From NCBI GenBank assembly GCA_035468985.1, contig DATISF010000009.1, positions 124,001 through 188,000 of the forward strand: 64,000 nt of DNA. Reading direction: 5' to 3'. The translations under genes and the position numbers were made by a program. Every line of letters starts with the position of its first letter. Position 1 is the stretch's first letter. A model generated the notes under the pieces. It was not told the origin of the DNA, ran no database searches, and saw only the letters and a list, made by a program, of their open reading frames with translations. Positions 27,046 to 36,407 of this stretch are shown here, piece by piece. Source of the DNA: DASVHS01 sp035468985. Lineage in GTDB: Bacteria > Acidobacteriota > Thermoanaerobaculia > Gp7-AA8.

Positions 27046-28248
27046 TCAGCTCGCTTTGCGTTTCCGAACCGGAGCTGCTTCGGGCCGCACTTCAGCGCGC
27101 GCCGGCGCGGCTGCAGCCTTCGAACGGCCGCCGGTGAGCTTCTCCCACCACAGCGCAACGGCGGGAACGATCGAAATCGTCGAGTAAGTGCCCGAAACCA
27201 CGCCGATCATCAGGATCCAGGCGAACCCTCGAATCACGCTTCCGCCGAAGGCGATCAGGGCCACGAGCACGATGAACACCGTGCCGCTGGTCAGAACCGT
27301 CCGCGACAGCGTCTGGTTCATGGCCAGGTTCAGCTCGTCAGCGAGCGGCAGTTGCTTCTTCATCTTCCGGCGGTTTTCGCGGACGCGGTCGTACATGACG
27401 ACCGTGTCATTGATCGAGTAACCGACGATAGTGAGCAGCGCGGCGACGACGTTCAACGAGAACTCGAGGCGCATCATGACCAGGAACGCCATAGAGACCA
27501 GCACGTCGTGGACGATGCACGCGACCGCGCTGACGCCGAACATCAGGTCGAAGCGAAGGCTGATGTAGACACCCATGGCGATCGCCGACAGCACGATGGC
27601 CCAGAACGCCTTTTGCTGGAGCTCCTTGCCGACCTGCGGGCCGACCGTCTCCTGACTGAACACGTTGAAGCGGCCGAGGAGCGTTTTCTCGTTGAGAAGC
27701 TGGGCGTCGCGCGGGGAGATCCCCGGAACCGCGAGGACCTGCTGCATCGTCGAGAAAACGCCCAGCTCCGAACGGTGGGCAATGATGCGTTCGGCGAGAT
27801 CGTCGTACGACCGCTGGGCGTCGACGTTCGTGCCCTTCGCGTCCGGATCCGCCTCCTTGAACAGCGCGGACAGACGGTCGCGGCCGTAGAAGTTCAGATC
27901 GAGCTTGTCCCCGACATCGCCGTTGATCGCTTTGTGAAGCTGATTGACGACGTTGCCGGCGTAGTCGCCTTCGCGATGCAGCTGCGGCAGGCGAATCAGA
28001 ACGGACCGCGCTTCCGGTTTGTCGTACTGCTGAATCGTGGCGTCGGGCAGCTGAGCGCGAAGGGCCTGGATGGGAACATCATCGCGAAACTTGAGAATGA
28101 TGTTCGCGCCGCCCGAGAAGTCGATGCCGAGATCGATCCCCTTCGTGAAGTAGACGGCGGCGCCCGCGGCGATGAACACGATCGAGAAGGCGAACCAGTA
28201 GAGTCGCCAGCGGACGAAGTTGAAATTCGGATTGACGAAAATCTGCAT
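27046..28248 (-). CDS. secF: Protein translocase subunit SecF
   Basis: Inner-membrane partner of SecD; uses the proton-motive force to help pull exported proteins from SecYEG. The 400-residue protein has TM1 at about 15-35 with the DFSGGANIILKF motif after it, a periplasmic P1-like domain (about 45-190), and five C-terminal TMs with GVSAVACIVHDVLVSMAF and TIVGYSINDTVVMYDRVREN, the family motifs. The C-terminal tail is basic and Ala-rich. It follows secD by 12 bp in the tgt-yajC-secD-secF operon. Length is slightly above E. coli SecF (323), owing to a longer periplasmic domain. Confidence 0.96.
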   Translation of the reverse strand: MQIFVNPNFNFVRWRLYWFAFSIVFIAAGAAVYFTKGIDLGIDFSGGANIILKFRDDVPIQALRAQLPDATIQQYDKPEARSVLIRLPQLHREGDYAGNVVNQLHKAINGDVGDKLDLNFYGRDRLSALFKEADPDAKGTNVDAQRSYDDLAERIIAHRSELGVFSTMQQVLAVPGISPRDAQLLNEKTLLGRFNVFSQETVGPQVGKELQQKAFWAIVLSAIAMGVYISLRFDLMFGVSAVACIVHDVLVSMAFLVMMRLEFSLNVVAALLTIVGYSINDTVVMYDRVRENRRKMKKQLPLADELNLAMNQTLSRTVLTSGTVFIVLVALIAFGGSVIRGFAWILMIGVVSGTYSTISIVPAVALWWEKLTGGRSKAAAAPARAEVRPEAAPVRKRKAS

Positions 28249-28260
28249 GGTGTCTGCCCC

Positions 28261-29829
28261 TCAGATGCTGATCGCCTGCGGCCGCGCGTCGGCCTTGTAG
28301 ACGATGTCGAAGATCATCCGCGATACGAAGAACGCGGTGAAGACGGAAGCGCCCAGACCGATGAGCAGCGTCACGGCGAATCCCTTGATCGGTCCCGTTC
28401 CGAACTGGAACAGGAACAGGGCGGCGATGATCGTGGTCAGATGCGTGTCGATGATCGTGGCGAACGCGCGCGAGAAACCGTTCTCGATCGACGCGCGTAC
28501 CGTACGGCCTTCGCGCAGCTCCTCGCGGATGCGCTCGAACACGAGCACGTTCGAATCCACGGCCATGCCGAGCGTCAGGATGATGCCGGCGATGCCGGGC
28601 AGCGTCAGCGTGGCGTGGAAGTACGCCATCATCCCGAGCAGGATGACCAGGTTGAGCAGCAGCGCGAGCACGGCATTGATCCCGGCGCCGCGGTAATAGA
28701 CGAGGATGAAACCCACCAGCAGAGCGAAGCCGATGACCGAGGCCATGACGCCCTTGCGGATCGAGTCACGTCCGAGCGACGGGCCGACGGTGCGCTCTTC
28801 CATCGTCGTCAACGAGGCCGGAAGCGATCCGCTGCGGAGGATCAGCGCGAGATCGCTGGCCTGCTGGTTCGTGAACCGTCCTTCGATGACGCCCTGGTCG
28901 TCGATCCGGCTGTTGATGACCGGAGCGGACACGACGCGGTTGTCGAGAACGATCGCCAGGCGGCGCCCGACGTTGTTGCCGGTCAGTTCGCCGAATTTCG
29001 GCGCGCCATCCGGAGTGAGCGAGAACCCGATGACCGGCTCGCCCAGGCGCCCCTTCTGCACGCGTGCCGTTTTCAGATCGCGGCCGCTGACGGGAACGGT
29101 CTTGCGCACCGGGTAATACTCGACGCCGGCGGCGCGGCCCAGCTCGTCCTCGCGGGTCCCCGGGAGGATGTCGATCTCATTCTTCAGATTCGCGGGAATC
29201 GCAGCTTCGACGGTCTTGGCGTCCGATGCCGGATTGCCCTCGACCATGCGGAACTGCAGCTGCGCGGTGGTGCGGATGATGTCCTTGACGCGCGCGGGGT
29301 CGTCGACGCCGGGAAGCTGGATGACGATCCGGTCCTCGCCCTGCGGGGCGATGATCGGCTCGGTCACGCCGAGGGCGTTGACGCGGTTGTCGATCGTCTC
29401 CACGGCCTGACTGATCGTGTCGCGGCGAAGCTGCGCCAGCGACTGCGCCTTCATCTGGAACTGAAGCGAACCGTCGGCAGCGCGCGACATGTCGAAGGTC
29501 GGGAGGTAGTCCTTGGCGATACGCTCGTAATCGGCGGTCGAGACGTTCGCCGGCGCGGTGAGCGCGAACGAGAAGTCGTTCAGGCGGCGCACCCCCGGCG
29601 TCGGCAGCTGGTTCTTCGCCGACTGGCTCTTCATCATCTCCATGGCCTGGTCGATTTCCAGGCGCACGGCGTCGCCGATGTTCACGCGCATCACCAGATG
29701 CGTTCCACCTTTGAGATCGAGACCGCGGCGAATCGGCTCGGCGTTGTTCTTCGTCGGCACCATGGCCGCAGCGAAGATGACGAGGACCGCGACGATCAGT
29801 CCGATCTTCCAAATGACACTTCGATTCAA
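28261..29829 (-). CDS. secD: Protein translocase subunit SecD
   Basis: Larger subunit of the SecDF-YajC complex. From TTG 29829 the 522-residue protein starts NRSVIWKIGLIVAVLVIFAA (TM1), then RRGLDLKGGTHLVM, the P1/P4 periplasmic domains (VIQLPGVDDPARVKDIIR), and the six-TM RND core with GIAGIILTLGMAVDSNVLVF and IREELREGRTVRASIENGF. I chose TTG 29829 because GGAGG lies 5 nt upstream and the resulting N-terminus matches SecD; an alternative GTG at 29880 would overlap yajC by 26 bp and add an unconserved Pro/Ser-rich leader. It sits between yajC and secF. Confidence 0.94.
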   Translation of the reverse strand: MNRSVIWKIGLIVAVLVIFAAAMVPTKNNAEPIRRGLDLKGGTHLVMRVNIGDAVRLEIDQAMEMMKSQSAKNQLPTPGVRRLNDFSFALTAPANVSTADYERIAKDYLPTFDMSRAADGSLQFQMKAQSLAQLRRDTISQAVETIDNRVNALGVTEPIIAPQGEDRIVIQLPGVDDPARVKDIIRTTAQLQFRMVEGNPASDAKTVEAAIPANLKNEIDILPGTREDELGRAAGVEYYPVRKTVPVSGRDLKTARVQKGRLGEPVIGFSLTPDGAPKFGELTGNNVGRRLAIVLDNRVVSAPVINSRIDDQGVIEGRFTNQQASDLALILRSGSLPASLTTMEERTVGPSLGRDSIRKGVMASVIGFALLVGFILVYYRGAGINAVLALLLNLVILLGMMAYFHATLTLPGIAGIILTLGMAVDSNVLVFERIREELREGRTVRASIENGFSRAFATIIDTHLTTIIAALFLFQFGTGPIKGFAVTLLIGLGASVFTAFFVSRMIFDIVYKADARPQAISI

Positions 29830-29854
29830 GATTTCCTCCGGAGGCTGTGTCCCG

Positions 29855-30163
29855 TCACTCGGCTTCACCGGTGAGGACACCGGTAACCGCGGAACGCTGG
29901 ACTTTGACCTTTACATTCTCGGCAATCTTCAAATACACGACATCGGGCTCAACGCCCTGGATGGTTCCGTAAATCCCGCCCGAGGTGACCACGCGGTCGC
30001 CTTTCTTGAGCGAGCTCAACATCTCCTGCGTCTTCTTGCGCTGCTTGTTCGCAGGGGCGATGACGATGAAGTAGAAGACCAGACCGATCGCAAGAATCGG
30101 CAGGATCTGGGCGATCAGAGCGCCGGTGCCGCCGGCGCCCGTCTGGAGTAAAGCAATGATCAT
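29855..30163 (-). CDS. yajC: Preprotein translocase subunit YajC
   Basis: Small membrane protein that joins SecDF in the holotranslocon. The 102-residue protein has one TM (IAQILPILAIGLVFYFIVIAP in part) followed by the family motif NKQRKKTQEMLSSLKKGDRVVTSGGIYGTI. Its start overlaps the tgt stop by 4 bp, the standard tgt-yajC-secD gene order. An additional short Gly-rich N-terminal segment (TGAGGTGAL) precedes the TM. Confidence 0.95.
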   Translation of the reverse strand: MIIALLQTGAGGTGALIAQILPILAIGLVFYFIVIAPANKQRKKTQEMLSSLKKGDRVVTSGGIYGTIQGVEPDVVYLKIAENVKVKVQRSAVTGVLTGEAE

Positions 30164-31269
30164 TGGTTGTCCGTAGTCGGTTGTTGTCGGTTCAGGAAGG
30201 TCGCGCGAAAGGCCGCGAACGAATTGGACGCAATAGCCTGCCGAATACCCCGCATCAAGTCAAGGTAAAACCACAGGTTATGGATGGTGTTGTAGACGGA
30301 AGCGGCGATCTCGGCGTTCACGTAGAGGTGGCGCAGGTAGGCCCGCGAAACCGTCCGGCACGTCGGGCAGGAGCACCTCGGATCGACCGGGCCCTCGTCG
30401 GCGGTGAACCGCGCGTTCTTGATCGAGATCTTCCCTCCGCTCGTGAAGAGCGACCCGTTGCGGGCGTTTCGAGTCGGCAGCACGCAGTCGAACATGTCGA
30501 TCCCCGCCTCCACGCCATCCAAAAGATCCTCGGGCGTGCCGACGCCCATGAGGTAGCGAGGCTTGGCCGAAGGAAGGAGCGGAGCGGTGAAACGCATGAT
30601 GTCGAGCATCTCCGGCTTCGACTCACCGACCGCGACCCCGCCGATAGCCATGCCGTCGAAATCGAGCGAGGCCAGCTCCTCGACGCTGCGCCTGCGAAGA
30701 TCGTGATGCGTGCCGCCCTGAACGATCCCGAACAACGCCGATGGCCCGTTCCGCACGCTCAATGACCGTCGCGCCCAGCGGTGCGTCATCTCCATCGACT
30801 GCTCGACCTGCTGGCGCGACCAGCCGTACGGCGGGCACTCGTCGAGTGCCATGGCGATGTCGACACCCATCCGCTGCTGGATTTCGACCGACTTCTCCGG
30901 CGAGAGAAAGTGCGGCGATCCGTCGATGTGGCTGCGGAACTCGACCCCTTCTTCGCGCACTTTGCGGATCGACGCCAGCGAGAACACCTGAAAGCCGCCG
31001 GAGTCGGAGAGGATGGCCCGGTTCCAGGACTGGAACCGGTGCACGCCGCCGAGCTGCTCGATGAGATCGACGCCGGGACGTAACATTAAATGATATGTAT
31101 TATTGAGAATGATTTCCGGACCGAGCTGCTCGAGCTGGGCCGTGGTCAGGGACTTCACCGACGCCAGCGTCCCCACCGGCATGAAGACCGGCGTTTCGAT
31201 GGTGCCGTGCGCTGTGGTGATGCGGCCGAGTCGCGTCGAGTTGTCGGTGCCGAGAAGCTCGAACTTCAC
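30160..31269 (-). CDS. tgt: Queuine/preQ1 tRNA-guanine transglycosylase
   Basis: Exchanges G34 for preQ1 in GUN-anticodon tRNAs. The 369-residue protein contains SDSGGFQVFSL (catalytic Asp near 90), the second Asp in GIDMFDCVLPTRNARNG (nucleophile region about 265), GIVQGG, and the zinc site CSCPTCRTVSRAYLRHL with the final His. The C-terminal NRQQPTTDNQ is unlike the family and appears to come from a short repeat-like sequence near yajC. It is the first gene of the Sec operon and overlaps the upstream lolA gene by 4 bp. Confidence 0.96.
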   Translation of the reverse strand: MKFELLGTDNSTRLGRITTAHGTIETPVFMPVGTLASVKSLTTAQLEQLGPEIILNNTYHLMLRPGVDLIEQLGGVHRFQSWNRAILSDSGGFQVFSLASIRKVREEGVEFRSHIDGSPHFLSPEKSVEIQQRMGVDIAMALDECPPYGWSRQQVEQSMEMTHRWARRSLSVRNGPSALFGIVQGGTHHDLRRRSVEELASLDFDGMAIGGVAVGESKPEMLDIMRFTAPLLPSAKPRYLMGVGTPEDLLDGVEAGIDMFDCVLPTRNARNGSLFTSGGKISIKNARFTADEGPVDPRCSCPTCRTVSRAYLRHLYVNAEIAASVYNTIHNLWFYLDLMRGIRQAIASNSFAAFRATFLNRQQPTTDNQ

Positions 31270-31946
31270 TGAATCTTCATCTGCTCGACCTTCACGTCCG
31301 CCGGAAGGTTCAGCGTGAAGCGGCCCTGCTCGATGGGCTGATTGATCTTGATGTTCGTGAACTCGTAGCGCGTCATGTCGCCGTCGGCCTCGACGTATTC
31401 GAATTTCGACGTCAGGTACGTGCTCTTCTCGATCCAGATCTTGATGTGCCGCACGCGGCGCGCGACCACGCGGCTCTTCGGCGAGAGGTCGAGAACCCAG
31501 TACGGGCTCGTCGATGTGTCGGTGAACGTGAAGTCGAAGTAGTTGCCGAGCTCGTCGATCGCTCCCGATGCGCCCATGTACTTGAAAATTCGATCCTCGA
31601 AGCGCTTCACGTCGACGCTCTCGACCTTGTTCAGATCGGGGTAGTAGGTCGTCAGGGTCCCGCGCGTGATCAGCATCTGCACGCGCCTGGGCGTGTCGTA
31701 CGACCAGAGGACGTTGTTCGGCTTGGAGAATACGAACGTTCCGGTCGACTCTTCCGGCTTGGCGAGAAGAGCGAGCTCCTTCTGCTGCTTGAAGCTGGCT
31801 TGCAGCGTCTGCGTCTTCTTCTGCTGCTCCTGAACCTTCTTGATGACGGACTCGAGCGTGACCGGCTGCTGCTTCTGTGCCGCCGCCAGAGGCATCGACA
31901 TCACGGCTGCAGACACAACGGCCACAAGAAACTTCGATCGGGACAT
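31266..31946 (-). CDS. lolA: Outer membrane lipoprotein carrier protein LolA
   Basis: Periplasmic chaperone that carries lipoproteins from LolCDE to the outer membrane. From ATG 31946 the 226-residue protein has a signal peptide (MSRSKFLVAVVSAAVMSMPLA in part, cleavage near AAAQ), then the LolA fold: LQASFKQQKEL, GTFVFSKPNNVLWSYDTPRR, and the C-terminal NLPADVKVEQM. The longer ORF to 32021 adds residues that overlap the divergent gene's promoter and is not used. It overlaps tgt by 4 bp and diverges from a secreted protein gene. Its presence shows a diderm envelope. Confidence 0.88.
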   Translation of the reverse strand: MSRSKFLVAVVSAAVMSMPLAAAQKQQPVTLESVIKKVQEQQKKTQTLQASFKQQKELALLAKPEESTGTFVFSKPNNVLWSYDTPRRVQMLITRGTLTTYYPDLNKVESVDVKRFEDRIFKYMGASGAIDELGNYFDFTFTDTSTSPYWVLDLSPKSRVVARRVRHIKIWIEKSTYLTSKFEYVEADGDMTRYEFTNIKINQPIEQGRFTLNLPADVKVEQMKIQ

Positions 31947-32036
31947 GCGTTGGGGAACGCGTGCACCCCGGCTGAGATTCCTTGCGCTCGTCGGCGCTCG
32001 GAATGGCGTATACTCATGCAACAGCCGAGGTTAGCA

Positions 32037-32864
32037 ATGAAAAAGATCGTGATGGGCGTGGTGGTGATCCTCCTGGTCACAGGAGATGCGGCCTTTGCGG
32101 CGATCCAGTACGAATTCTTCCAGACGAGCCGGTCCGACGCCTCTGACCTGCCGCCTTCCGACTTCAATGCCAAGGCCCTGATCGACGGCCAGCGTTCGCG
32201 CGTGGAGTTCCTCTCCGGCAATGCCTATCCTCCCGGCACCTATGTGATCTCCACCGACGGCTCGCGCCGCCTGCTGTTCGTCGATCCGACGCAGAAGTCG
32301 TACACGGAAGTGAACACGATGGGGATCGCCAATTCGATCGGGTCGAGCAGCATCGTGATCAACAATCTCGTCTCGAACGTGACGAAGCTCGACGACGGCA
32401 GAGTGATTGCCGGAATCCCGACCGACCACTACCGGCTGACGATCACTTACGAAATCACGGTGAACTATCGCAACATGCCGCTCAAGCAGTCGGTGCGCAC
32501 GACCATCGACAAGTGGACGACGGTCCGCTTCGGCGACGCGATCGAGTCCGCCCTCCAATCGACGGCGCAGACGGGGAATTCGAAAATCGACGAGCTCATT
32601 GCCGCCGAGACGACGAAGATCAAAGGGTTCCCGCTCAAGCAGACCATCCAGATCGTCACCATCAACCAGAGCGGCAACCCCCTCGGATCGAAGCTGAAGC
32701 TGCCCGCTTCGAGGACGCAGACCCGCGAGATCACGATCGTTTCGATCGCCGAGTCGGCCGCGGATGATTCGATGTTCCGCATCCCGGCCGGTTACCGGAA
32801 GGTCGATTTCAACGAACAGATGTCAAAGTCGCAGACGCAGGTCCTGAGCACTACCACTCAATAA
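32037..32864 (+). CDS. Secreted DUF4412-like hypothetical protein
   Basis: The 275-residue protein starts MKKIVMGVVVILLVTGDAAF, a signal peptide with cleavage near AFA-A, preceded by GAGG. The mature part is beta-rich: IQYEFFQTSRSD, AKALIDGQRSRVEFL, YVISTDGSRRLLFVDPTQKSY. This pattern (a Y-E-F strand, a solved-lipid style IDG.R.R element, then a D-P-x-x-K-x-Y strand) resembles DUF4412 and LolA/LolB-like lipid-binding folds. It has no Cys and no transmembrane segment. It diverges from lolA across 90 bp. Function unknown; a role in envelope lipid handling is only a guess. Confidence 0.75.
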   Translation: MKKIVMGVVVILLVTGDAAFAAIQYEFFQTSRSDASDLPPSDFNAKALIDGQRSRVEFLSGNAYPPGTYVISTDGSRRLLFVDPTQKSYTEVNTMGIANSIGSSSIVINNLVSNVTKLDDGRVIAGIPTDHYRLTITYEITVNYRNMPLKQSVRTTIDKWTTVRFGDAIESALQSTAQTGNSKIDELIAAETTKIKGFPLKQTIQIVTINQSGNPLGSKLKLPASRTQTREITIVSIAESAADDSMFRIPAGYRKVDFNEQMSKSQTQVLSTTTQ

Positions 32865-32906
32865 CGCGCGTGTTACGATCCGCTCAATCGCTCCGATTGT
32901 CCGGAA

Positions 32907-34226
32907 ATGAGACGACAACATGACCTGAGGCGGGCCGTGCGGAAACGGCGATTGTTCCTCGCCGCCGCTCTCCCTGTCGCCATCCCGCTGATCCTTGCCG
33001 CCGTGGCCTCCGAACCCGATGCGACGCCGCGGACGATCGTCGCCGATCTGTTCGGACCGGCACCGCGCTACAGCGATCTCGCGCCCGCGGCGGAAAGCGA
33101 GCTTCCACAGCATTCGGTCATTCTCACCGTGGAGGAAGACGACACGCTCGACGCGGTGCTCGTCGACGGCGGGCTTTCGCGGCGCGACAGTGCTCTGCTG
33201 ACCAACGAGTTCGCGAAGTCGATCGACGTGCGCAAACTGCGTCCGGGCAATCTCGTTCGGTTCCACCATGCCGCTCCCCAAAATGTCGACGCCGTGCAGT
33301 TGCGCGTCACCGGGTGGGGCTCTCTCGATGCGGAGCGCAGCGCGGACGGAACGTTCGCCGTGACTCCGCACCAGGCCAGACAGCAGTCGGTCACCACGAC
33401 GGTCGCAGCGGAGATCGACTCTTCGCTCTACGACGCCCTTCGCGCGGCAGGCGAGGAACCGCAGCTGGTGCAGGAGCTTGTCGATGTCTTCCAGTGGGAC
33501 ATCGACTTCTTCTCCCTGCAGAAGGGCGACGCGTTCAGCCTCGTCGTCGAAAAGAAATTCGCCGGGTCGGATCTCGTCGGATACGGTCCTATTCTCGCCG
33601 CGCGGTTCGTTCACGATGGCGAAACGTACGAAGCCTTCCGCAATCAGCAGGCGGACGGCCGCGCCGGTTACTACACGCGCAACGGCACGCCCCTGCGCAA
33701 GCAGTTTCTCAAGGCCCCGCTGCAGTTCACGCGCATCACTTCCGGGTTCTCCAAGCGCCGCTTCCATCCCGTGCTGAAGTATTTCCGTCCTCATCACGGC
33801 GTCGACTACGGAGCGCCGGTCGGAACGCCGGTCATGACGACGGCGGACGGCGTGATTCTCGAAACCGGATACAACGGCGGCGAAGGAAACTTCATCCGTG
33901 TTCGGCACACATCGCGGATCGACACGATGTATCTGCATCTCTCGCGGTTCGCGAAAGGCATCCGCCGCGGAACGCGCGTGACACAGGGACAGGTCATCGG
34001 TTACGTCGGCGCGACCGGGCTGGTCACAGGCCCTCATCTCGACTACCGCGTCAGCGATGGCGGTAAGTGGCTCGATCCGCTGAAGCTTCTCTCGATCAGG
34101 CCCGATCCGCTCAACGGCGATTCATTGCGCCACTACAAAAACAGTGTCGCCTCCCTCCTTCCGCGGCTATCATCGCCTCCACAGCAGCTCGCGCAGTTCA
34201 CCCATCGGCGGCGCGCGCTGTTCTGA
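32907..34226 (+). CDS. M23-family (LytM) murein peptidase
   Basis: A 439-residue envelope peptidase expected to cut peptidoglycan cross-links. An N-terminal TM/signal anchor (RLFLAAALPVAIPLILAAVA) precedes an Opacity-associated/LysM-like region with EEDDTLDAVLVDGG and the middle domain (QWDIDFFSLQKGDAFSLVVE). The LytM domain starts near 275: TSGFSKRRFHPVLKYF, zinc ligands His296 and Asp300 in HHGVDYG, and the C-terminal motif GPHLDYRV where His377 is kept. The canonical HxH is HLD here, so the third zinc ligand would be Asp379 rather than His. This replacement occurs in some MepM-like homologues, but activity needs testing. ATG 32907 is used. Confidence 0.88.
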   Translation: MRRQHDLRRAVRKRRLFLAAALPVAIPLILAAVASEPDATPRTIVADLFGPAPRYSDLAPAAESELPQHSVILTVEEDDTLDAVLVDGGLSRRDSALLTNEFAKSIDVRKLRPGNLVRFHHAAPQNVDAVQLRVTGWGSLDAERSADGTFAVTPHQARQQSVTTTVAAEIDSSLYDALRAAGEEPQLVQELVDVFQWDIDFFSLQKGDAFSLVVEKKFAGSDLVGYGPILAARFVHDGETYEAFRNQQADGRAGYYTRNGTPLRKQFLKAPLQFTRITSGFSKRRFHPVLKYFRPHHGVDYGAPVGTPVMTTADGVILETGYNGGEGNFIRVRHTSRIDTMYLHLSRFAKGIRRGTRVTQGQVIGYVGATGLVTGPHLDYRVSDGGKWLDPLKLLSIRPDPLNGDSLRHYKNSVASLLPRLSSPPQQLAQFTHRRRALF

Positions 34227-34244
34227 CTTCAGCGGATCTTCCAC

Positions 34245-36110
34245 ATGAAAAAAGTGATCGTCCGGGCGCCTGTGCGCGCCGATCTGGCCGGAGGTACTCT
34301 CGATCTCTGGCCGATCTACCTCTTTCACCCCGGGTCGCGGACAGTCAATGTCGCCGTCTCCTACTACGCGGAATCAGAGGTCCTCGAGACCGGCGACGGC
34401 GCCATCGACGTTCATCTCGCTGACGAGCAGTACCGTCATCGCTACGAGTCGCTGCAGGAGCTGTCTTCCGACCCGAAGGCGGCACTGATCTACCGCCTGC
34501 TCGAGCACTTTCACCTGAGCGGTATCAGCATCACCACACGCACCGACGCCCCGCGCGGTTCCGGCCTCGGCGGCTCGTCGGCGCTGGCGATCACACTGGT
34601 GCGCGCGTTCTCGCAGATCGCCGGTACCCCGATCGAGGGCGAAGACCTGATCTTCCTCGTCCGCGACCTCGAGACCCGCCTCCTCGGCATTCCTGCCGGG
34701 ATTCAGGATTACTACCCGCCCGTGTACGGCGGCCTGGCCGCGCTGCGTCTCGAGCCGGGCGCACCGAAACGTCACCCGATCGGAATCCCCATCGCCGATC
34801 TCGCATCGCACATGCTCCTTCACTACACCGGCGTCGCGCACTTCTCGGGGACGAACAACTGGGAGATGTACAGGCGCCAGATCGAAGGAAAGAAAAAGGT
34901 GCAGCGCGGATTGGCGAAGATCGCGCAGACCTCGATGGAGATGGAGAAGGCGCTCGAAGCCGGCGATTTCAAGCGCGCCGGAAAAGCGCTGGCGAAAGAG
35001 TGGGACCACCGCAAGGCGCTGATCGACGGCATCTCCACGCCGGAGATCGACGCCGCGATCGAAGCCGCACTGACCGCGGGCGCGTGGGGCGGCAAGGTCT
35101 GCGGCGCCGGCGGCGGAGGCTGCGTCGTCTTTCTGTTCGAGCCGGAGAAGCGCGACGCGATCGTCAAGGCGCTGAGCGACGTCCCGGGCCGCGTTCTCGA
35201 TGCGGCGCCGGTCGCGCACGGTCTCACCATCCGCCACGGGGACGAGAGAGAGACCACGTTCGTGCCTCGACCGCGTCCGGCGGCGAAGCAGGTGCAGAAG
35301 GTCGAGCAGCTCTACGTGCACGGTGATCTCGGCGATTACAAGCCCTTCATCCTCGCCGAGGCGGTCGTCACGCATTCCGATGGCCGGAGCAACACGCATC
35401 ACAGCGTCGTGCGGTCGTACGTGGCGCCGATCGAAGACATCGACGGGCGCGTGCTGTGGCATCTGGCGCGCTGGGTAGATCTGAACCGGCTCGATCTGCG
35501 CGCGATCCCCGATCCGGAGCGCAAGGTGAACCGGAGCATTCAGCCGGAGACCGCGGTGCAGAGCGCGATGGAGTCGGAGGAATCGTTCCGCACGTTCCTG
35601 ACCGAGAACGAGCGCCTGCGGATCTTTCAGAACCCCGCGTTTGCCATCTACTCGGATCCGAGCGAGTCGCGCGAAGCATTTATGGAGCGCTGCATCGAAG
35701 AATCGAACCGCCGCCTCGCCGACGAGATGGAGAGGCTGGAGAGCACGTTCCGCCGCCGCATCGACCAGCTTCGCGAGAAGGCCGAGCGCGAGCAACGCGT
35801 GCACGACAACAACACCGAAGGACCCGCCGAGGGAGTCCCGCAGGAGTTGAACGTGGCATGGGGCCAGACGCTCTATAACATCACCAGCGGACGCCCTGCC
35901 GCGGTCGCCGAGGACACGCCGTCGATGCGCGAGGTCGATTACCTGGAGAACATTGCCCAGGTTCAGCGCGCCTGGGAGAAGGAACTGGAGGTCCTCCGCG
36001 AGGACCTCAACGCCCGGACGCGGGAGATCGAAGAGATCACCATCACGCCGTCACCGAAGAACATCGAGGTCACGAAGTACCTCGTGTTATGGGCCGGCGC
36101 GCAGCCCTAA
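34245..36110 (+). CDS. GHMP-type sugar kinase fused to a C-terminal coiled-coil domain
   Basis: Residues 1 to about 330 form a GHMP kinase: IVRAPVRADLAGGTLD at the start, the ATP loop PRGSGLGGSSALAI at 103-116, and GGKVCGAGGGGCVVF near 285 (motif 3). The closest characterised types are D-glycero-D-manno-heptose 7-phosphate kinase (HddA) or fucose/galactose kinases. Residues about 345-621 are a separate domain with WHLARWVDLNRLDL, NERLRIFQNPAFAIYS and long charged coiled coils, ending EIEEITITPSPKNIEV. That domain resembles the C-terminal tail of HerA/DUF87-type ATPase-associated proteins, by memory only. Such a fusion is unusual. The stop codon TAA overlaps the left end of a family A element. 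Confidence 0.8.
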   Translation: MKKVIVRAPVRADLAGGTLDLWPIYLFHPGSRTVNVAVSYYAESEVLETGDGAIDVHLADEQYRHRYESLQELSSDPKAALIYRLLEHFHLSGISITTRTDAPRGSGLGGSSALAITLVRAFSQIAGTPIEGEDLIFLVRDLETRLLGIPAGIQDYYPPVYGGLAALRLEPGAPKRHPIGIPIADLASHMLLHYTGVAHFSGTNNWEMYRRQIEGKKKVQRGLAKIAQTSMEMEKALEAGDFKRAGKALAKEWDHRKALIDGISTPEIDAAIEAALTAGAWGGKVCGAGGGGCVVFLFEPEKRDAIVKALSDVPGRVLDAAPVAHGLTIRHGDERETTFVPRPRPAAKQVQKVEQLYVHGDLGDYKPFILAEAVVTHSDGRSNTHHSVVRSYVAPIEDIDGRVLWHLARWVDLNRLDLRAIPDPERKVNRSIQPETAVQSAMESEESFRTFLTENERLRIFQNPAFAIYSDPSESREAFMERCIEESNRRLADEMERLESTFRRRIDQLREKAEREQRVHDNNTEGPAEGVPQELNVAWGQTLYNITSGRPAAVAEDTPSMREVDYLENIAQVQRAWEKELEVLREDLNARTREIEEITITPSPKNIEVTKYLVLWAGAQP

Positions 36111-36253
36111 GGAACCTCTGCGCAAGTCGTCATCCTGAGTCGGCGAAGCGCGACGAAGGATCTCAGGATGCGAAAACACCTGCGATTTCGAGATCCTTCG
36201 CCCCTCTTCGCGGCTCAGGATGACGTGAACAACGACTTGCGGAGAGGTTCCCT
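36107..36253. repeat. Family A palindromic element
   Basis: Left end CCTAAGGAACCTCTGCGCAA and right end TTGCGGAGAGGTTCCC, complete with both nested arms. The TAA is the stop codon of the GHMP-kinase fusion. Confidence 0.88.
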
Positions 36254-36265
36254 CGCTATCGCTAG

Positions 36266-36400
36266 CGCGCAAGTCGTCATCCTGAGTCGGCGAAGCGCGA
36301 CGAAGGATCTCAGGATGCGAAAACGCCTGCCATTTCGAGATCCTTCGCCGTCTTCGCGGCTCAGGATGACGTGGACAACGACTTGCGCAGAGCTCCCTAA
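36266..36400. repeat. Family A palindromic element
   Basis: A second, nearly identical copy in the same orientation, ending TTGCGCAGAGCTCCC. It is separated from the first by the palindrome CGCTATCGCTAGCG. Confidence 0.85.
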
Positions 36401-36407
36401 GGAACCC

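Noticed and set aside
26947..29874. 975-aa ORF antisense to secDF
   Set aside because: Shadow ORF; secD and secF on the other strand match their families along the whole length.
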